Source: Pseudomonadota bacterium
GTDB taxonomy: Bacteria; Pseudomonadota; Gammaproteobacteria; Steroidobacterales; Steroidobacteraceae
Length of the DNA stretch: 64,000 bases
Reading direction: 5' to 3'
Assembly: GCA_018261655.1 (NCBI GenBank)
Contig: JAGTSG010000001.1
Location: forward strand, 1 to 64,000
Shown: positions 28,935-41,258 of the stretch, one piece after another
How the letters are laid out: each line of letters opens with the position of its first letter
How positions within the stretch are numbered: the first letter of the stretch is position 1
Notes under the pieces: model-generated
Told to the model about the DNA's origin: nothing
Seen by the model: the letters and a program-made list of their open reading frames with translations, nothing else
Database searches by the model: none
Program-made: the position numbers and the translations under genes

Positions 28935-30243
28935 CAGACGAACTCCCTGATGATTTCGCGGTCGGGCAGGCGCCCGACGACGAGTTCCTCGATGTGCCGG
29001 CGCAGCGCCGGCGTCTCCACCCGCGAGACGACGTCCTCGCAGAAGGCGAAGGTCAGCAGGCCGCGCGCGGTCTCGGGGTCGATGCCGCGCGACAGCAGGT
29101 AGAACAGCTGGCCGGCGTCGAGCGAGCCGATCGTCGTACCGTGGCTGCACTTGACGTCGTCGGTCAGGATCTCGAGCTGCGGGCGGGCATTGATCTCGGC
29201 CAGCGGCGACAGGATCAGGTTGCGGCTCGACTGGCTGGAATCCGACTTGACGGCGCCGGGCCCGACCAGGATGCGGCCGTTGAACGCTCCGCGACCGCGG
29301 TCGGTGGCCACCGCCCGCACCAGCTCCTCGGAACGGGTATGGCCGGCGACATGCTCGAACACGGTGTACAGGTCCGCCTGCCGCATCCCGTCGACCATCA
29401 TCAACCCGTGCAGCGTGCACTCGGCCGCCGGCCCTTCGAGCCGCAGGTGAAGGTTGCTGCGGACCAGGCGGCCGCCGAGGAGGAAAAGCTGCTGGCGGTA
29501 GCGGCTGTCGCGGGCCTGCGAGACGCGCAGCGTCTCCACCTGCGCAGCGGCGGGGCCCTGGTTGTGCAGCCGCAGGTGGTCCACCCGGGCGTCGTCGGCG
29601 AGCCGGAGCTCGAGGTCGAGGTTCGACAGCGAGTCGCCGTCGCCCTGCAGGAAATGCTCGACCAGGTGCAACCGGCTGCCGCGGCCTGCCTCGACCAGTA
29701 CCCGCGTGCTGGCGGCGACGCCGCCCCCCGCATGCACGACATACAGCGGCTCCGGCAGGTCGACGCCGTCGCCGACGCGGATCACCACGCCGTCGTCGGT
29801 GAAGGCCTCCGCGAGCAGGGCGAATCGTTCGTCCGGATGGTCGCCGGGCACGCGCAACGCACGCGCCAGCAAGGCGGGATCCCGGTCGAGCGCGGCACCG
29901 AGGCTCTCGACCTCGACGCCGGCGGGCAGGTCCGGCGGGCTGCCGGCAAGGCGGCCGTCGGCCAGCAGGAGGGTCCGCCCGGGGGCAAGCCCGGGCAACA
30001 GTCCTGCCGGCACGAAGGCCCGGGCCGCCGGCACGATGTCCGGCGCCAAGTTGCGGCGCTGGATCTCGGGCCAGTCGAGATACTTCCAGTTCTCGTCCCG
30101 GCGGTCGGGCAGGCCGCGCTCCAGCAGCCGGGCCAGCGCGTCGGCGCGCCGGCGCTGCCAGCCGGCACCGCCCCGCAGCCGCTGGCCGGCCGCCGCGTGC
30201 GCGGTCGCGATGCGCTCGAGGACGGTATCGGCGGTCGCTGTGC

Positions 30244-30247
<4 letters not shown>
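28934..30247 (-). CDS. sufD: SufD
   Basis: DDVKCSHGTTIGSLDAGQLFYLLSRGI, SDSSQSSRNLILSPLAEINARPQLEI; GTG start. Confidence 0.93.
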
Positions 30248-31020
<773 letters not shown>

Positions 31021-31040
31021 GCCTTGTCTCCGTTCTTGCT

Positions 31041-32489
<1,449 letters not shown>

Positions 32490-32518
32490 CGTTCCTCCGC
32501 GTGTCCTGGTCCGCCGCC

Positions 32519-32989
32519 TCAGGCCCGGATCAGCGGCCGCCAGCCGCCGTCGAGTGCTGCGCGCAGGTCGGGACCCTTCAGGGTCGCGTCGTGCGCGATC
32601 AGCGACGCCAGGCGGACCTCCTGCAGCGAGCGATGGATCGCCGCGCTGACCTGCTGCCAGCTGTGGCCGACGCTGCAGTTCGCCTCGAGGCCGCACTGGC
32701 CGTGGTCGCTGGCGCACTCGGTCAGGGCGACGGGCCCCTCGACCGCATCGATGATCTCCGCGGCGCTGATCTCCTGCGCGGACCGCGCCAGCTGGTAGCC
32801 GCCGCGGGCGCCGCGCGTCGAACGCACGAGACCGGCCCGCTGGAGCTCCTTGAGCAGCTTGCTGACCGTGGGGGCGGCGATGCCGGTGCGTTCCGCGAGG
32901 CCCGAGGCGCTATGGAGCGCGTCCGGCTGCGCGCTCAGCGCGGCCAGGAGCACGGTCGCATAATCGGTCAGCTTGCTGATGCGCAACAT
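32519..32989 (-). CDS. Rrf2-family SUF-system regulator
   Basis: [49 protein letters not shown], three Cys in the C-terminal region ([15 protein letters not shown]); first gene of suf operon. Confidence 0.93.
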   Translation of the reverse strand: MLRISKLTDYATVLLAALSAQPDALHSASGLAERTGIAAPTVSKLLKELQRAGLVRSTRGARGGYQLARSAQEISAAEIIDAVEGPVALTECASDHGQCGLEANCSVGHSWQQVSAAIHRSLQEVRLASLIAHDATLKGPDLRAALDGGWRPLIRA

Positions 32990-33011
32990 GGGTCGCAAAG
33001 CCCGGGTTACA

Positions 33012-33035
33012 ATACAGGACGATTTTAGTCCTATA
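33012..33035. promoter_or_regulatory. IscR/Rrf2-type operator-like palindrome upstream of the SUF regulator
   Basis: ATACAGGACGATTTTAGTCCTATA: AGGAC-N7-GTCCT arms; reverse complement TATAGGACTAAAATCGTCCTGTAT resembles an IscR type-1 site. Confidence 0.6.
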
Positions 33036-33160
33036 AGCGGCGGAAGGGTAGCCCTCGGCGGGACACGGCCCGCCATTTGCTAGAATCGCCGCGCCGATCC
33101 GGCGGCTGGCGCAACCCCCTCGGGTGGCCACGCCCGGTTTCCCTGCTGTTTGAGGAAGCG

Positions 33161-33991
33161 ATGCCCCAGGCCGGTTCAGAGCCCAAGGATTCCTGCGTCG
33201 TCCGCGTGCGCGGACTGCGCTATGCCGTGGGCGGGCGCGAGATCTTCTCCGCGCTCGACCTCGACGTGGAGCGCGGCTCGGTCACGGCCATCATGGGCCC
33301 GAGCGGCACGGGCAAGACCACGCTGCTGAGGCTGATCACCGGCCAGCTCATCGCCGATGCCGGCGAGGTGACCGTCGCCGGCCAGGAGGTCCGCCTGCTG
33401 GGACGCGTGGGGCTGTATGCGCTGCGGCGCCGGATGGGCATGCTGTTCCAGAACGGGGCGCTGCTCTCGGACCTGGACGTCTATGAGAACGTCGCCTTCC
33501 CCCTGCGCGAGCACACCCGGCTGCCCGAGCCGCTCATCCGCAACATCGTGCTGACCAAGCTCCACGCGGTCGGCCTGCGCGGCGCCGCGCGGCTGATGAC
33601 CTACGAACTCTCCGGCGGGATGGCGCGCCGGGTCGCGCTGGCGCGCGCCATCGTCATGGATCCCGAGATCCTCATTTACGACGAGCCCTTCGTCGGGCTC
33701 GACCCGATCTCCCTCGGCGTCGTGCTGCGGCTGATCCGCGAGCTCAACGACGCGCTCGGCATCACCAGCATCGTCGTCTCGCACGACGTCCGCGAGATCA
33801 GCGCCGTGGCGGATCGCGCCTACCTGCTGTCGGGCGGCCGCGTGGCTGCCTCTGGCAGGCCGGCCAGCCTGCTCGAGAGCGAGTCCGGGGAAGTGCGCCA
33901 GTTCATGAAGGGACTGCCCGACGGCCCGGTGCCGTTCCACTATCCGGCGCCGGACTATGCCGAGCAGCTCCTGGGCGGGGGCCCGACGTGA
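33161..33991 (+). CDS. mlaF: Phospholipid transport ABC ATPase MlaF
   Basis: IMGPSGTGKTTLLRLITGQ, YELSGGMARRVALARAIVMDPEILIYDEPFVGLDPI; first gene of mlaFEDCB. Confidence 0.95.
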   Translation: MPQAGSEPKDSCVVRVRGLRYAVGGREIFSALDLDVERGSVTAIMGPSGTGKTTLLRLITGQLIADAGEVTVAGQEVRLLGRVGLYALRRRMGMLFQNGALLSDLDVYENVAFPLREHTRLPEPLIRNIVLTKLHAVGLRGAARLMTYELSGGMARRVALARAIVMDPEILIYDEPFVGLDPISLGVVLRLIRELNDALGITSIVVSHDVREISAVADRAYLLSGGRVAASGRPASLLESESGEVRQFMKGLPDGPVPFHYPAPDYAEQLLGGGPT

Positions 33992-34758
33992 GGCACGTGG
34001 TCCGGGAGCTCGTGCGCGGCGCCGTGGACTCGCTGGTCCTGCTCGGGCGGTACGCGCGCTTCGTGGCCCGGCTGCTCGCCGAAACCCCGCGCGCGCTGCT
34101 GCGGTTCGGGCTGGTGGTCGAGCAGGTCTACAAGTCGGGCGCACTGTCGCTCGTCATCATCATGCTGAGCGGCCTGTTCGTCGGCATGGTGCTGGGACTG
34201 CAGGGCTTCGACCTGCTGGAGCGGTTCGGGTCCGAGGAATCGCTCGGCACGGCGGCCGCGCTCGGCCTGGTGAAGGAACTGGGCCCGGTCGTCGCGGCGT
34301 TGCTGTTCGCGGGCCGCGCGGGGACGGCGCTCGCCTCCGAGCTCGGCCTGATGCGCGCGACAGACCAGCTGTCGGCGATGGAGATGATGGCGGTGGACCC
34401 GGTCCGGCGGGTGGTGATGCCGCGCTTCCTCGGCGGCGTGGTCGCGATGCCGTTGCTGGCTGGGATCTTCAGCATGATCGGCATCTTTGGCGCCCAGCTG
34501 GTCGGCGTGCAGATGATGGGCGTCGATTCCGGCCAGTTCTGGTCGCAGATGCAGGGCGCCGTCGAGCGCGGCGACGTCATGGAAGGCGTGGTCAAGAGCT
34601 GCGTCTTCGGCGTCGCCTGCAGCGCCATCGCCGTGTACGAGGGATACCATTCGGTCCCCACGGCGGAAGGCGTCGGGCGCGCGACGACCCGGACGGTGGT
34701 GATTTCCTCGGTCATGGTGCTGCTGCTCGACTACATGCTGACGGCGGTGATGATGTGA
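33988..34758 (+). CDS. mlaE: MlaE permease
   Basis: GLFVGMVLGLQGFDLLERFGSEESLGTAAALGLVKELGPVVAALLFAGRAGTALASELGLMRATDQLSAMEMM. Confidence 0.96.
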   Translation: MRHVVRELVRGAVDSLVLLGRYARFVARLLAETPRALLRFGLVVEQVYKSGALSLVIIMLSGLFVGMVLGLQGFDLLERFGSEESLGTAAALGLVKELGPVVAALLFAGRAGTALASELGLMRATDQLSAMEMMAVDPVRRVVMPRFLGGVVAMPLLAGIFSMIGIFGAQLVGVQMMGVDSGQFWSQMQGAVERGDVMEGVVKSCVFGVACSAIAVYEGYHSVPTAEGVGRATTRTVVISSVMVLLLDYMLTAVMM

Positions 34759-34784
34759 GCGGTGCAGGGGCGAAGGAGTGAGAC

Positions 34785-35279
34785 ATGCGAGCGACGCGAG
34801 CCGTTGAGCTCGGGACGGGGATGTTCGTGCTGCTGGGATTCGCAGCGCTGTTCTTCCTCGTCACGCAGATCACGAACCGTGAGGTCGGCTTCGGCGACGC
34901 GGGCTACCGCGTCACGGCCAGCTTCGACCAGGTCGGCGGACTGAAGCCCGGCGCGCCGGTCTCCATGTCCGGCGTGACGGTGGGCCGGGTGGAGTCCATT
35001 GGCTACGACTTCGCGCTGTACCAGGCGGTGGTCGTACTGCGCATCGACGGCCGTTATGACCGTATCCCCGCGGACAGCGACGCCAGCATCTTCACGGCCG
35101 GCCTCCTCGGCGGCCAGTACGTGGGCATCGCGCCGGGCGGTTCGGAAACTTTCCTGAAGGACGGTGATCGAATCGAGTTCACGCAGTCCGCGATCGTCCT
35201 GGAGAACCTCATCAGCAAGTTCTTGTTTTCCAAGGCGGGCGAGCAGGGGACTGCGGCCGGAACGGAGGGTACGAACTGA
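34785..35279 (+). CDS. mlaD: MlaD MCE-domain protein
   Basis: N-terminal TM, YRVTASFDQVGGLKPGAPVSMSGVTVGRVESI MCE motif. Confidence 0.95.
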   Translation: MRATRAVELGTGMFVLLGFAALFFLVTQITNREVGFGDAGYRVTASFDQVGGLKPGAPVSMSGVTVGRVESIGYDFALYQAVVVLRIDGRYDRIPADSDASIFTAGLLGGQYVGIAPGGSETFLKDGDRIEFTQSAIVLENLISKFLFSKAGEQGTAAGTEGTN

Positions 35280-35890
35280 TGCTGCGCCGCCTCTCGATCC
35301 TTTTCCTGGCCATGCTGTGGCTGCAGCCTGCGGCCGCCCAGGCCACGGCGACCCCGGGCCCGGGACCGCAGGAGCTGATGCAGAAGGCTGCCCAGCAGCT
35401 GCTCGATGCGCTGGAGGCCGATCGCGAGGGCTTCCGCAAGGAGCCCAAGCGCGTCAACGTGCTGGTCGACCAGATCCTGCTGCCGCACTTCGACACCCAG
35501 TACTCGGCCCAGCTGGTGCTCGGCACGCACTGGCGCGCCGCGACCGCGGACCAGCGCAAGCGCTTCATCGACGCGTTCTACCACTCGCTGCTCAACAAGT
35601 ATGGTGCGGCGCTGGCCGGCTTCACTTCCGACCGCATGACGATCCTGCCGTTCCGCGGCGACCTGTCCACCGGCCGGGCGACCGTGAAGACCGAGGTGAC
35701 GACAGACGACGGCACCCGCGTGCCGGTCACCTACTCCATGCGGGCGACACCGCAGGGCTGGAAGGCCTGGGACGTCACGGTCGAGGGAATTTCCTACGTC
35801 AAGAACTTCCGCGTCGACATCGGCGCCGAGGTGGACCAGCGCGGCCTCGACGCGGTGATCGCCCGGCTCGAGGCGGAGGCGAAGGACTGA
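35279..35890 (+). CDS. mlaC: MlaC periplasmic phospholipid-binding protein
   Basis: Signal peptide; VNVLVDQILLPHFDTQYSAQLVLGTHWRAATADQRKRFIDAFYHSLLNKYGAALAG. Confidence 0.94.
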   Translation: MLRRLSILFLAMLWLQPAAAQATATPGPGPQELMQKAAQQLLDALEADREGFRKEPKRVNVLVDQILLPHFDTQYSAQLVLGTHWRAATADQRKRFIDAFYHSLLNKYGAALAGFTSDRMTILPFRGDLSTGRATVKTEVTTDDGTRVPVTYSMRATPQGWKAWDVTVEGISYVKNFRVDIGAEVDQRGLDAVIARLEAEAKD

Positions 35891-35892
35891 CC

Positions 35893-36216
35893 ATGGCGCA
35901 GGCCCCGCGCGCCGCTGGCGACTGCCTGCTCGAGAAGCTCGGCGACGGCCGCTACGCGCTGGTGGGCGAACTCGGCCTCCGGTCGGCCGCGACGGTGCTC
36001 GCCGCGGGACTCTCTGCCTTCGCCGGCGAGGCCCGGGTCGAGGTGGACCTGTCGCGGGTCGAACGGACGGACAGTGCCGGCCTCGCAGTGCTGATCGAGT
36101 GGACGCGCGCGGCGCGCCATGCGGGGACCGGGATCGCCTTTCGCGCGCTGCCCGCAAGACTCTCCGCGCTGGCGCGGATCGGGGGCGTCGACCAGATCCT
36201 CCCCGTCGCCGGCTGA
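35893..36216 (+). CDS. mlaB: MlaB STAS-domain protein
   Basis: VEVDLSRVERTDSAGLAVLIEWTRAARHAGTGIAFRALPARLSALARIGGVDQILP. Confidence 0.88.
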   Translation: MAQAPRAAGDCLLEKLGDGRYALVGELGLRSAATVLAAGLSAFAGEARVEVDLSRVERTDSAGLAVLIEWTRAARHAGTGIAFRALPARLSALARIGGVDQILPVAG

Positions 36217-36230
36217 AGCGCCGGCGCCAG

Positions 36231-36246
36231 GGCGGCTTCAGCCGCC
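36231..36246. terminator. Hairpin at the mlaB/mlaA convergent junction
   Basis: GGCGGC-TTCA-GCCGCC perfect stem; no T-tract, so the role is uncertain. Confidence 0.3.
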
Positions 36247-37047
36247 GGCGGTATCCGCGTCGACGGGCGGCGTCGCGGGTGCCCCGGGAGACTCCGGCTC
36301 TTCGGGCTCCCCAGGCTCCTCCGGCCAGTCCTCCGTCCCGAGGTCCTCGTCTGCCTCCACGTTGCCGTCTCGCACCCGGTATTCGCGCCGGTCGAGGTAG
36401 GCGTTGCGGGTGAGGGCATAGGGATCGAAGGCGCCTTCGATCGCGGCCTCGACCGGAATCAGGCGGGCGCGCAGGTCAACGATCGACAGTCCGGCAAAGG
36501 CGAAGCCGATGTTGTTGTCGGCGATGTAGTGCCGGCCGTCGGTGAGGTAGTCCACGTACAGCGACGGGGCGTCCCGCAGCGTCGAGGGCCCGAGGAGCGG
36601 AATGACCACGTAGGGGCCGGACGGCACCCCCCAGGCGCCGAGCGTCTGGCCGAAGTCCTCGTCGTTTCGCGGCAGGCCGGCCCGGCTGGCCGGGTCGAAC
36701 AGGCCGCCGAGACCGAAGGTGGTGTTGAGCACCAGCCGCGTCGTATCGGACACGACGTCCATCAGTTTCAGTTGCAGCAGGTCGTTGGCGATCGTGGTCG
36801 GGTAGGCCAGGTTGCTGAGGAAATTCGTCACGCTCGTGCGGAGTGGCTGGGGCACGTAGCGGCGATACCCTTTCGCGACCGGTTTGAGGACCGCCCGGTC
36901 GAGCGAGTCGTTGAACGCGTAGGTGGAGCGGTTCACCCGTTCCCACGGGTCGGCCTCGGACGGCGCCGACGCGGTCGTCGCGCAGCCGGCGAGCCCCAGG
37001 CAGAGCAGGGCGACCGGCAGGCGCAGGGCGGTCGGGGTCGGGGTCAT
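36238..37047 (-). CDS. mlaA: MlaA (VacJ) lipoprotein
   Basis: Lipobox LAGC, DPWERVNRSTYAFNDSLDRAVLKPVAKGYR, LNTTFGLGGLFDPA, QTLGAWGVPSGPYVVIPLLGPSTLRD. Confidence 0.95.
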   Translation of the reverse strand: MTPTPTALRLPVALLCLGLAGCATTASAPSEADPWERVNRSTYAFNDSLDRAVLKPVAKGYRRYVPQPLRTSVTNFLSNLAYPTTIANDLLQLKLMDVVSDTTRLVLNTTFGLGGLFDPASRAGLPRNDEDFGQTLGAWGVPSGPYVVIPLLGPSTLRDAPSLYVDYLTDGRHYIADNNIGFAFAGLSIVDLRARLIPVEAAIEGAFDPYALTRNAYLDRREYRVRDGNVEADEDLGTEDWPEEPGEPEEPESPGAPATPPVDADTAGG

Positions 37048-37081
37048 GGCGGGTCCGGCTGCAGGCGACTCGCGGCCTATT

Positions 37082-38596
37082 CTACCCGGTGCCTTCGCCG
37101 GGTTCCGGCGGCGTCGCGGGTCCTGCGACCTCGTGGGCCTTGCGGCCCTTCGGAAGGTACTCCTTGAGTTCCTCGATCCGCGCCGAGAAGCGCTGGCGCT
37201 GCACCTCGTTGAGGTCGGGCACGGCCAGCGCGAGCCGCAGCTGGTCGATGGCCATCTGCAACTCGCCGCCCATCAGGTGGTATTCAGACATGTAGTAGTA
37301 GGCGTCGCCGGTGTCGCCCGCGGCGCTGGCGACGAGCGCGATGTAGCGCGCCTGTTCCGGCGTCGGGGGGACGTTGTTGAACAAGTCGAGCAGGACCTGG
37401 TGGGCAAGTTTCGCCTCGCCATCACGCATCAGCGTCTCGGAGTAGCGCAAGGTCACGGGCACGTTGCGGGGGAACAGGTCATGCGCCTGCTGGAGCGTCC
37501 GGCGGGACCCCGCCACATCGCCGGCCGCGAGCTGTGCGACACCGAGCCCGGCATGGTACAGGGTGACGTCCGGCCTGCGGTCGACGAGGTCCTTGAGCAC
37601 GCCGACGGCTTCCTGCGCCGCCGGCGCTTCGCCGGAGGCGAGCAGCGCCAGCGCGCGGCCGTAGCGCCGCTCGTCACTGGAAGGCAGGTCTGCGCTGACG
37701 GCATCGCGGTAGAGGTCCCGGTAGTTGGCCTCGGCCGGCAGCAACTGGACCCGCAGCCGCTCCCGGATGAGACCGTAGCTGACGCTGTCTGCCACGACCG
37801 GCCTGGGCAGCTGCTCCGCCCGGTCGCGGGTCTCCGCGATGCGCTCGGTGGTGACGGGATGGGTTCGCAGGAGGTCCGGGATCATCGCGCCTGCGTTGCC
37901 GGACTTCTGCTGCAGGGTCCAGAAGAAGGACGGCATGCCGTAGGGATCGAAACCCGCGTTGGCCAGGAACGCCATGCCGACCCGGTCGGCCTCGGCCTCG
38001 TGGGTGCGGGTGAAGTTGATCTGCTGCTGGGCCGCGAGGCCCTGCGCCGCGGTGATCGTGCCCAGCATCATGTCGGCGGGCATGCCGGTGGTCGCGCCGA
38101 CCAGGATGGCCGCGAGCACGGCGGCCGCCGAGGCCATGTTGGTGCGTCCCGCGTTCTGGACGGAGCGCGCGATGTGGCGCTGCGTGACGTGCGCGATCTC
38201 GTGGGCGAGCACCCCTGCCAGCTCGCTCTCGTTGGCGGTCGAAGTCAGCAGGCCGGCATTGATGCCGATGAAACCGCCGGGGAGGGCGAAAGCATTGATG
38301 CCGGAGTCCTTGATCACGAAGAAGGTGAAGCGCTGCCCGCCCTCGTGGGCGAAGCTGGCGATGCGGGAACCCACGCCCTGGATGTACTCGGTGACCTCCG
38401 GGTCCTCGACGATCTGGCCGGAGTCTCGCAGCCCCTTCACGATCATCCGGCCGATCCGGTATTCGTCGGCGAGGGTGAGGGTGGTGCTGGCAGGGCTGCC
38501 GATGTCCGGGAGGTCGCCACGGCTGTCCTGGGCGAGCGCCGGCGCCGCGCCGAGCAGTGCGCAGAGGAACATGGCCAGGAAACCGGATCTCGACAT
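37082..38596 (-). CDS. M48-family periplasmic metalloprotease (BepA/YfgC-like) with TPR region
   Basis: ELAGVLAHEIAHVTQRH HExxH motif, EADRVGMAFLANAGFDP, signal peptide; ATG at 38596. Confidence 0.92.
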   Translation of the reverse strand: MSRSGFLAMFLCALLGAAPALAQDSRGDLPDIGSPASTTLTLADEYRIGRMIVKGLRDSGQIVEDPEVTEYIQGVGSRIASFAHEGGQRFTFFVIKDSGINAFALPGGFIGINAGLLTSTANESELAGVLAHEIAHVTQRHIARSVQNAGRTNMASAAAVLAAILVGATTGMPADMMLGTITAAQGLAAQQQINFTRTHEAEADRVGMAFLANAGFDPYGMPSFFWTLQQKSGNAGAMIPDLLRTHPVTTERIAETRDRAEQLPRPVVADSVSYGLIRERLRVQLLPAEANYRDLYRDAVSADLPSSDERRYGRALALLASGEAPAAQEAVGVLKDLVDRRPDVTLYHAGLGVAQLAAGDVAGSRRTLQQAHDLFPRNVPVTLRYSETLMRDGEAKLAHQVLLDLFNNVPPTPEQARYIALVASAAGDTGDAYYYMSEYHLMGGELQMAIDQLRLALAVPDLNEVQRQRFSARIEELKEYLPKGRKAHEVAGPATPPEPGEGTG

Positions 38597-38667
38597 GCGG
38601 CGCTCGCGAGGGAAGGGGCTGGCTGTCAGACCGGCCAGCGGGGGTGAAGTTCGCACCTTTGCCCCGC

Positions 38668-40086
38668 TCAGAGGACCTCGGCCGCGAAGTCGGCCAGGCG
38701 CGAACGCTCCCCGCGCATCAGCGTGATGTGCCCGGCGTGCGGCCAGCCGCAGAAACGGTTGACCACGTAGGTGAGCCCGGAGGTGGTCTCGGTCAGGTAG
38801 GGGGTGTCGATCTGGGCGATATTGCCGAGGCAGATCAGCTTGGTGCCGGGGCCGGCCCGGGTGACCAGCGCCCGCATCTGCTTCGGGGTCAGGTTCTGGG
38901 CCTCATCGAGGATCAGGTACCGGTTCAGGAAGGTGCGGCCCCGCATGAAGTTGAGCGAGCGGATCTTGATCCGGTTCCTGAGCAGGTCCTGGGTCGCCGC
39001 GCGACCCCAGCTGCCGCCCTCGTGGCCCTGGGTGAGCACCTCGAGGTTGTCCATCAGCGCGCCCATCCAGGGCTCCATCTTCTCTTCCTCCGTACCGGGG
39101 AGGAAGCCGATGTCCTCGCCGAGCGGGATGGTCACCCGGGTCATCAGGATCTCGTTGAAGCGGTTGGTCTCGAGCGTCTGCAGGAGGCCCGCTGCGAGCG
39201 TCAGCAGCGTCTTGCCGGTGCCGGCGGGGCCGAGCACGGTGACGAAGTCGATCTCGGGATCGAGCAGGAGGTTCAGTGCGAGGTTCTGCTCCCGGTTGCG
39301 TGCTGTGATGCCCCAGACCGCGTGCCGCGCGTTGCGGTAGTCGTGCGTCAGCTCCAGCGTGGCCGACTCGCCGTCGACGGACCGGACGATCGCCTCGAAG
39401 CCCTCGTCGCCAGGCTCGCAGACGAACTGGTTGGTCTTCCACTCACGGACCAGCGGCCCCTGGATCTGGTAGAAGGTCCGCGCCTGTTCCTGCCAGGAGC
39501 GCATCTCCCCGCCGTGGGTGTCCCAGAAGTCGGCCGGCAGCTCGCTCACGCCCTTGAAAAGGAGATCCGCGTCCTCGATCGTCCGGTCGCTGTAGTAGTC
39601 CTCGGCGTGCACCCCGAGGATCGCGGCCTTGATGCGCAGGTTGATGTCCTTGGAAACGAGCGTCACGCGCGATTCCGGAATCTCCCGCTGCAGGGCCAGC
39701 GCATAGCCGAGGATGGAGTTGTCGGCGCCGTGCCCGGGCAAGGTGTCGGGCAGGCCGGTGTCGAGCCGGCGGGTCTGGAAGAACAGCCGGCCGGTGGGGG
39801 GGCGCTTGCCGTGGTTCCCGGACCGGCCTGACGGCAGCTCGAGGCCCTGGTCGATCTGGTCCTTGGTCGCCTGCGCCATCAGCTCGTCCAGGAACCGGCT
39901 GACCTGCCGGACGTTCCGCGCCGACTCCGAGACGCCCTTCTTGCCCGCGTCGAGTTCCTCGAGGACGATCATCGGAATGTAGATGTCGTGCTCCTCGAAA
40001 CGGAATATCGCGGCCGGGTCGTGCATGACGACGTTCGTGTCCAGCACGAACGCCCGGCGTTCGGCCGGGTACTGGTCGGTGCTCAA
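38668..40086 (-). CDS. PIN-PhoH family ATPase
   Basis: N-terminal PIN (FVLDTNVVMHDP) and PhoH VLGPAGTGKTLLTLAAGL, LILDEAQNLTPKQM; TTG at 40086 avoids most overlap with bcp. Confidence 0.93.
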   Translation of the reverse strand: MSTDQYPAERRAFVLDTNVVMHDPAAIFRFEEHDIYIPMIVLEELDAGKKGVSESARNVRQVSRFLDELMAQATKDQIDQGLELPSGRSGNHGKRPPTGRLFFQTRRLDTGLPDTLPGHGADNSILGYALALQREIPESRVTLVSKDINLRIKAAILGVHAEDYYSDRTIEDADLLFKGVSELPADFWDTHGGEMRSWQEQARTFYQIQGPLVREWKTNQFVCEPGDEGFEAIVRSVDGESATLELTHDYRNARHAVWGITARNREQNLALNLLLDPEIDFVTVLGPAGTGKTLLTLAAGLLQTLETNRFNEILMTRVTIPLGEDIGFLPGTEEEKMEPWMGALMDNLEVLTQGHEGGSWGRAATQDLLRNRIKIRSLNFMRGRTFLNRYLILDEAQNLTPKQMRALVTRAGPGTKLICLGNIAQIDTPYLTETTSGLTYVVNRFCGWPHAGHITLMRGERSRLADFAAEVL

Positions 40087-40099
40087 GTAGGAGGTCCTC

Positions 40100-40564
40100 T
40101 CAAAGTGCCCTGGCGGCCGCGAGCACGGCCTCGGCATGTCCGTCCACCTTCACCTTGCGCCATTCCTGGCGCAGGACGCCTGCGGCATCGACGAGGAAGG
40201 TGCTGCGCTCGATGCCCATCAGCTTCCTTCCGTACATGTTCTTCTCGGTCCATGTGCCGAAGAGCTCGGCGAGCCTGTGGTCCTCGTCCGAGCCGAGCTC
40301 GAAGGGGAATTTCATCTTCGCCTTGAACTTCCCGTGCGAAGCCAGGCTGTCGGTCGAGACGCCGAGGATGACCACGCCGGCGCGGCGGAACTGGGCATGC
40401 AGGTCACGGAAGGCCTCACCCTCCCGGGTGCAGCCCGGCGTGTTGTCGCGCGGGTAGAAGTAGACGACGAGCTTGCTGCCGAGCGCGTCCCCGGGACGGA
40501 AGGTCCCGGCGGTGGTGGGGACGGAGAACGTCGGCAGCTTCCTGCCGAGGGCGACCTTGGCCAT
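40100..40564 (-). CDS. bcp: Thiol peroxidase Bcp/PrxQ
   Basis: YFYPRDNTPGCTREGEAFRDL, GVSTDSLASHGKF; adjacent to gcvR. Confidence 0.93.
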   Translation of the reverse strand: MAKVALGRKLPTFSVPTTAGTFRPGDALGSKLVVYFYPRDNTPGCTREGEAFRDLHAQFRRAGVVILGVSTDSLASHGKFKAKMKFPFELGSDEDHRLAELFGTWTEKNMYGRKLMGIERSTFLVDAAGVLRQEWRKVKVDGHAEAVLAAARAL

Positions 40565-40595
40565 GCGTCTTGCTAGCTCCCTGGCCGCGAAGGCC

Positions 40596-41126
40596 TCATG
40601 ACTTGACCGGCTCGAGGATGGCGTCGAGGTTGAGGTTGTCGCAGAGATCCATGAACTCCTCGCGCATGGCGCCGAGGTGGATCGAGGACGGCACCGTGAC
40701 GATCATGTACACGCCGAACATGGGCGCGCCCGTGTGGGGCGCGAGATAGCTGCGGGTGTTCATCTCCGAGATGTCGATGCCGCGGGCCGTGAAGAAGCCC
40801 GACAGCGCGGCGACGATGCCGGTCTGGTCCAGGCAGACGACGTCCACCGAGTAGGGCACCTGGTCCTCGTGGACCGGTCGCTGCTCGGTGCGGCGGATCT
40901 GCAGGGTGATGCCCGCCGACTCGGCCAGGCGCTTCAACTCCGTCTCGATGCGGGCGACGGCATGCCAGTTGCCGCTGACGAGCATCAGCACGGCGAACTC
41001 GGCGCCCAGTGCCGTCATGCGGCTCTCGCTGATGCTGCCGCCGCAGTCGGCGATCACCTTGCTGAGGTCGTGGACCAGCCCGACGCGGTCGCTGCCGATG
41101 GCGGAAATCGCGATGTATTGCTTCAT
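40596..41126 (-). CDS. gcvR: GcvR-like ACT-domain protein
   Basis: AISAIGSDRVGLVHDLSKVIADCGGSISESRMTALGAEFAVLMLVSG, second ACT domain; upstream of bcp and divergent from dapA. Confidence 0.88.
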   Translation of the reverse strand: MKQYIAISAIGSDRVGLVHDLSKVIADCGGSISESRMTALGAEFAVLMLVSGNWHAVARIETELKRLAESAGITLQIRRTEQRPVHEDQVPYSVDVVCLDQTGIVAALSGFFTARGIDISEMNTRSYLAPHTGAPMFGVYMIVTVPSSIHLGAMREEFMDLCDNLNLDAILEPVKS

Positions 41127-41258
41127 GGGAGGCGGGCCGGGGGCACGTACCGCAGTCTACCGGTAACCGGACCCGCTGGAAACGCCGGATGTCGTCCTTG
41201 CGTGGTCCGGCAGCGCGAAAGTACGATGCGGGTTCCCGCCGGCCACACGTAGAGACGC

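Noticed and set aside
37082-38596. Possible toxin or secreted virulence protease
   Set aside because: HExxH plus TPR and signal peptide fit the common BepA/YfgC envelope quality-control family.
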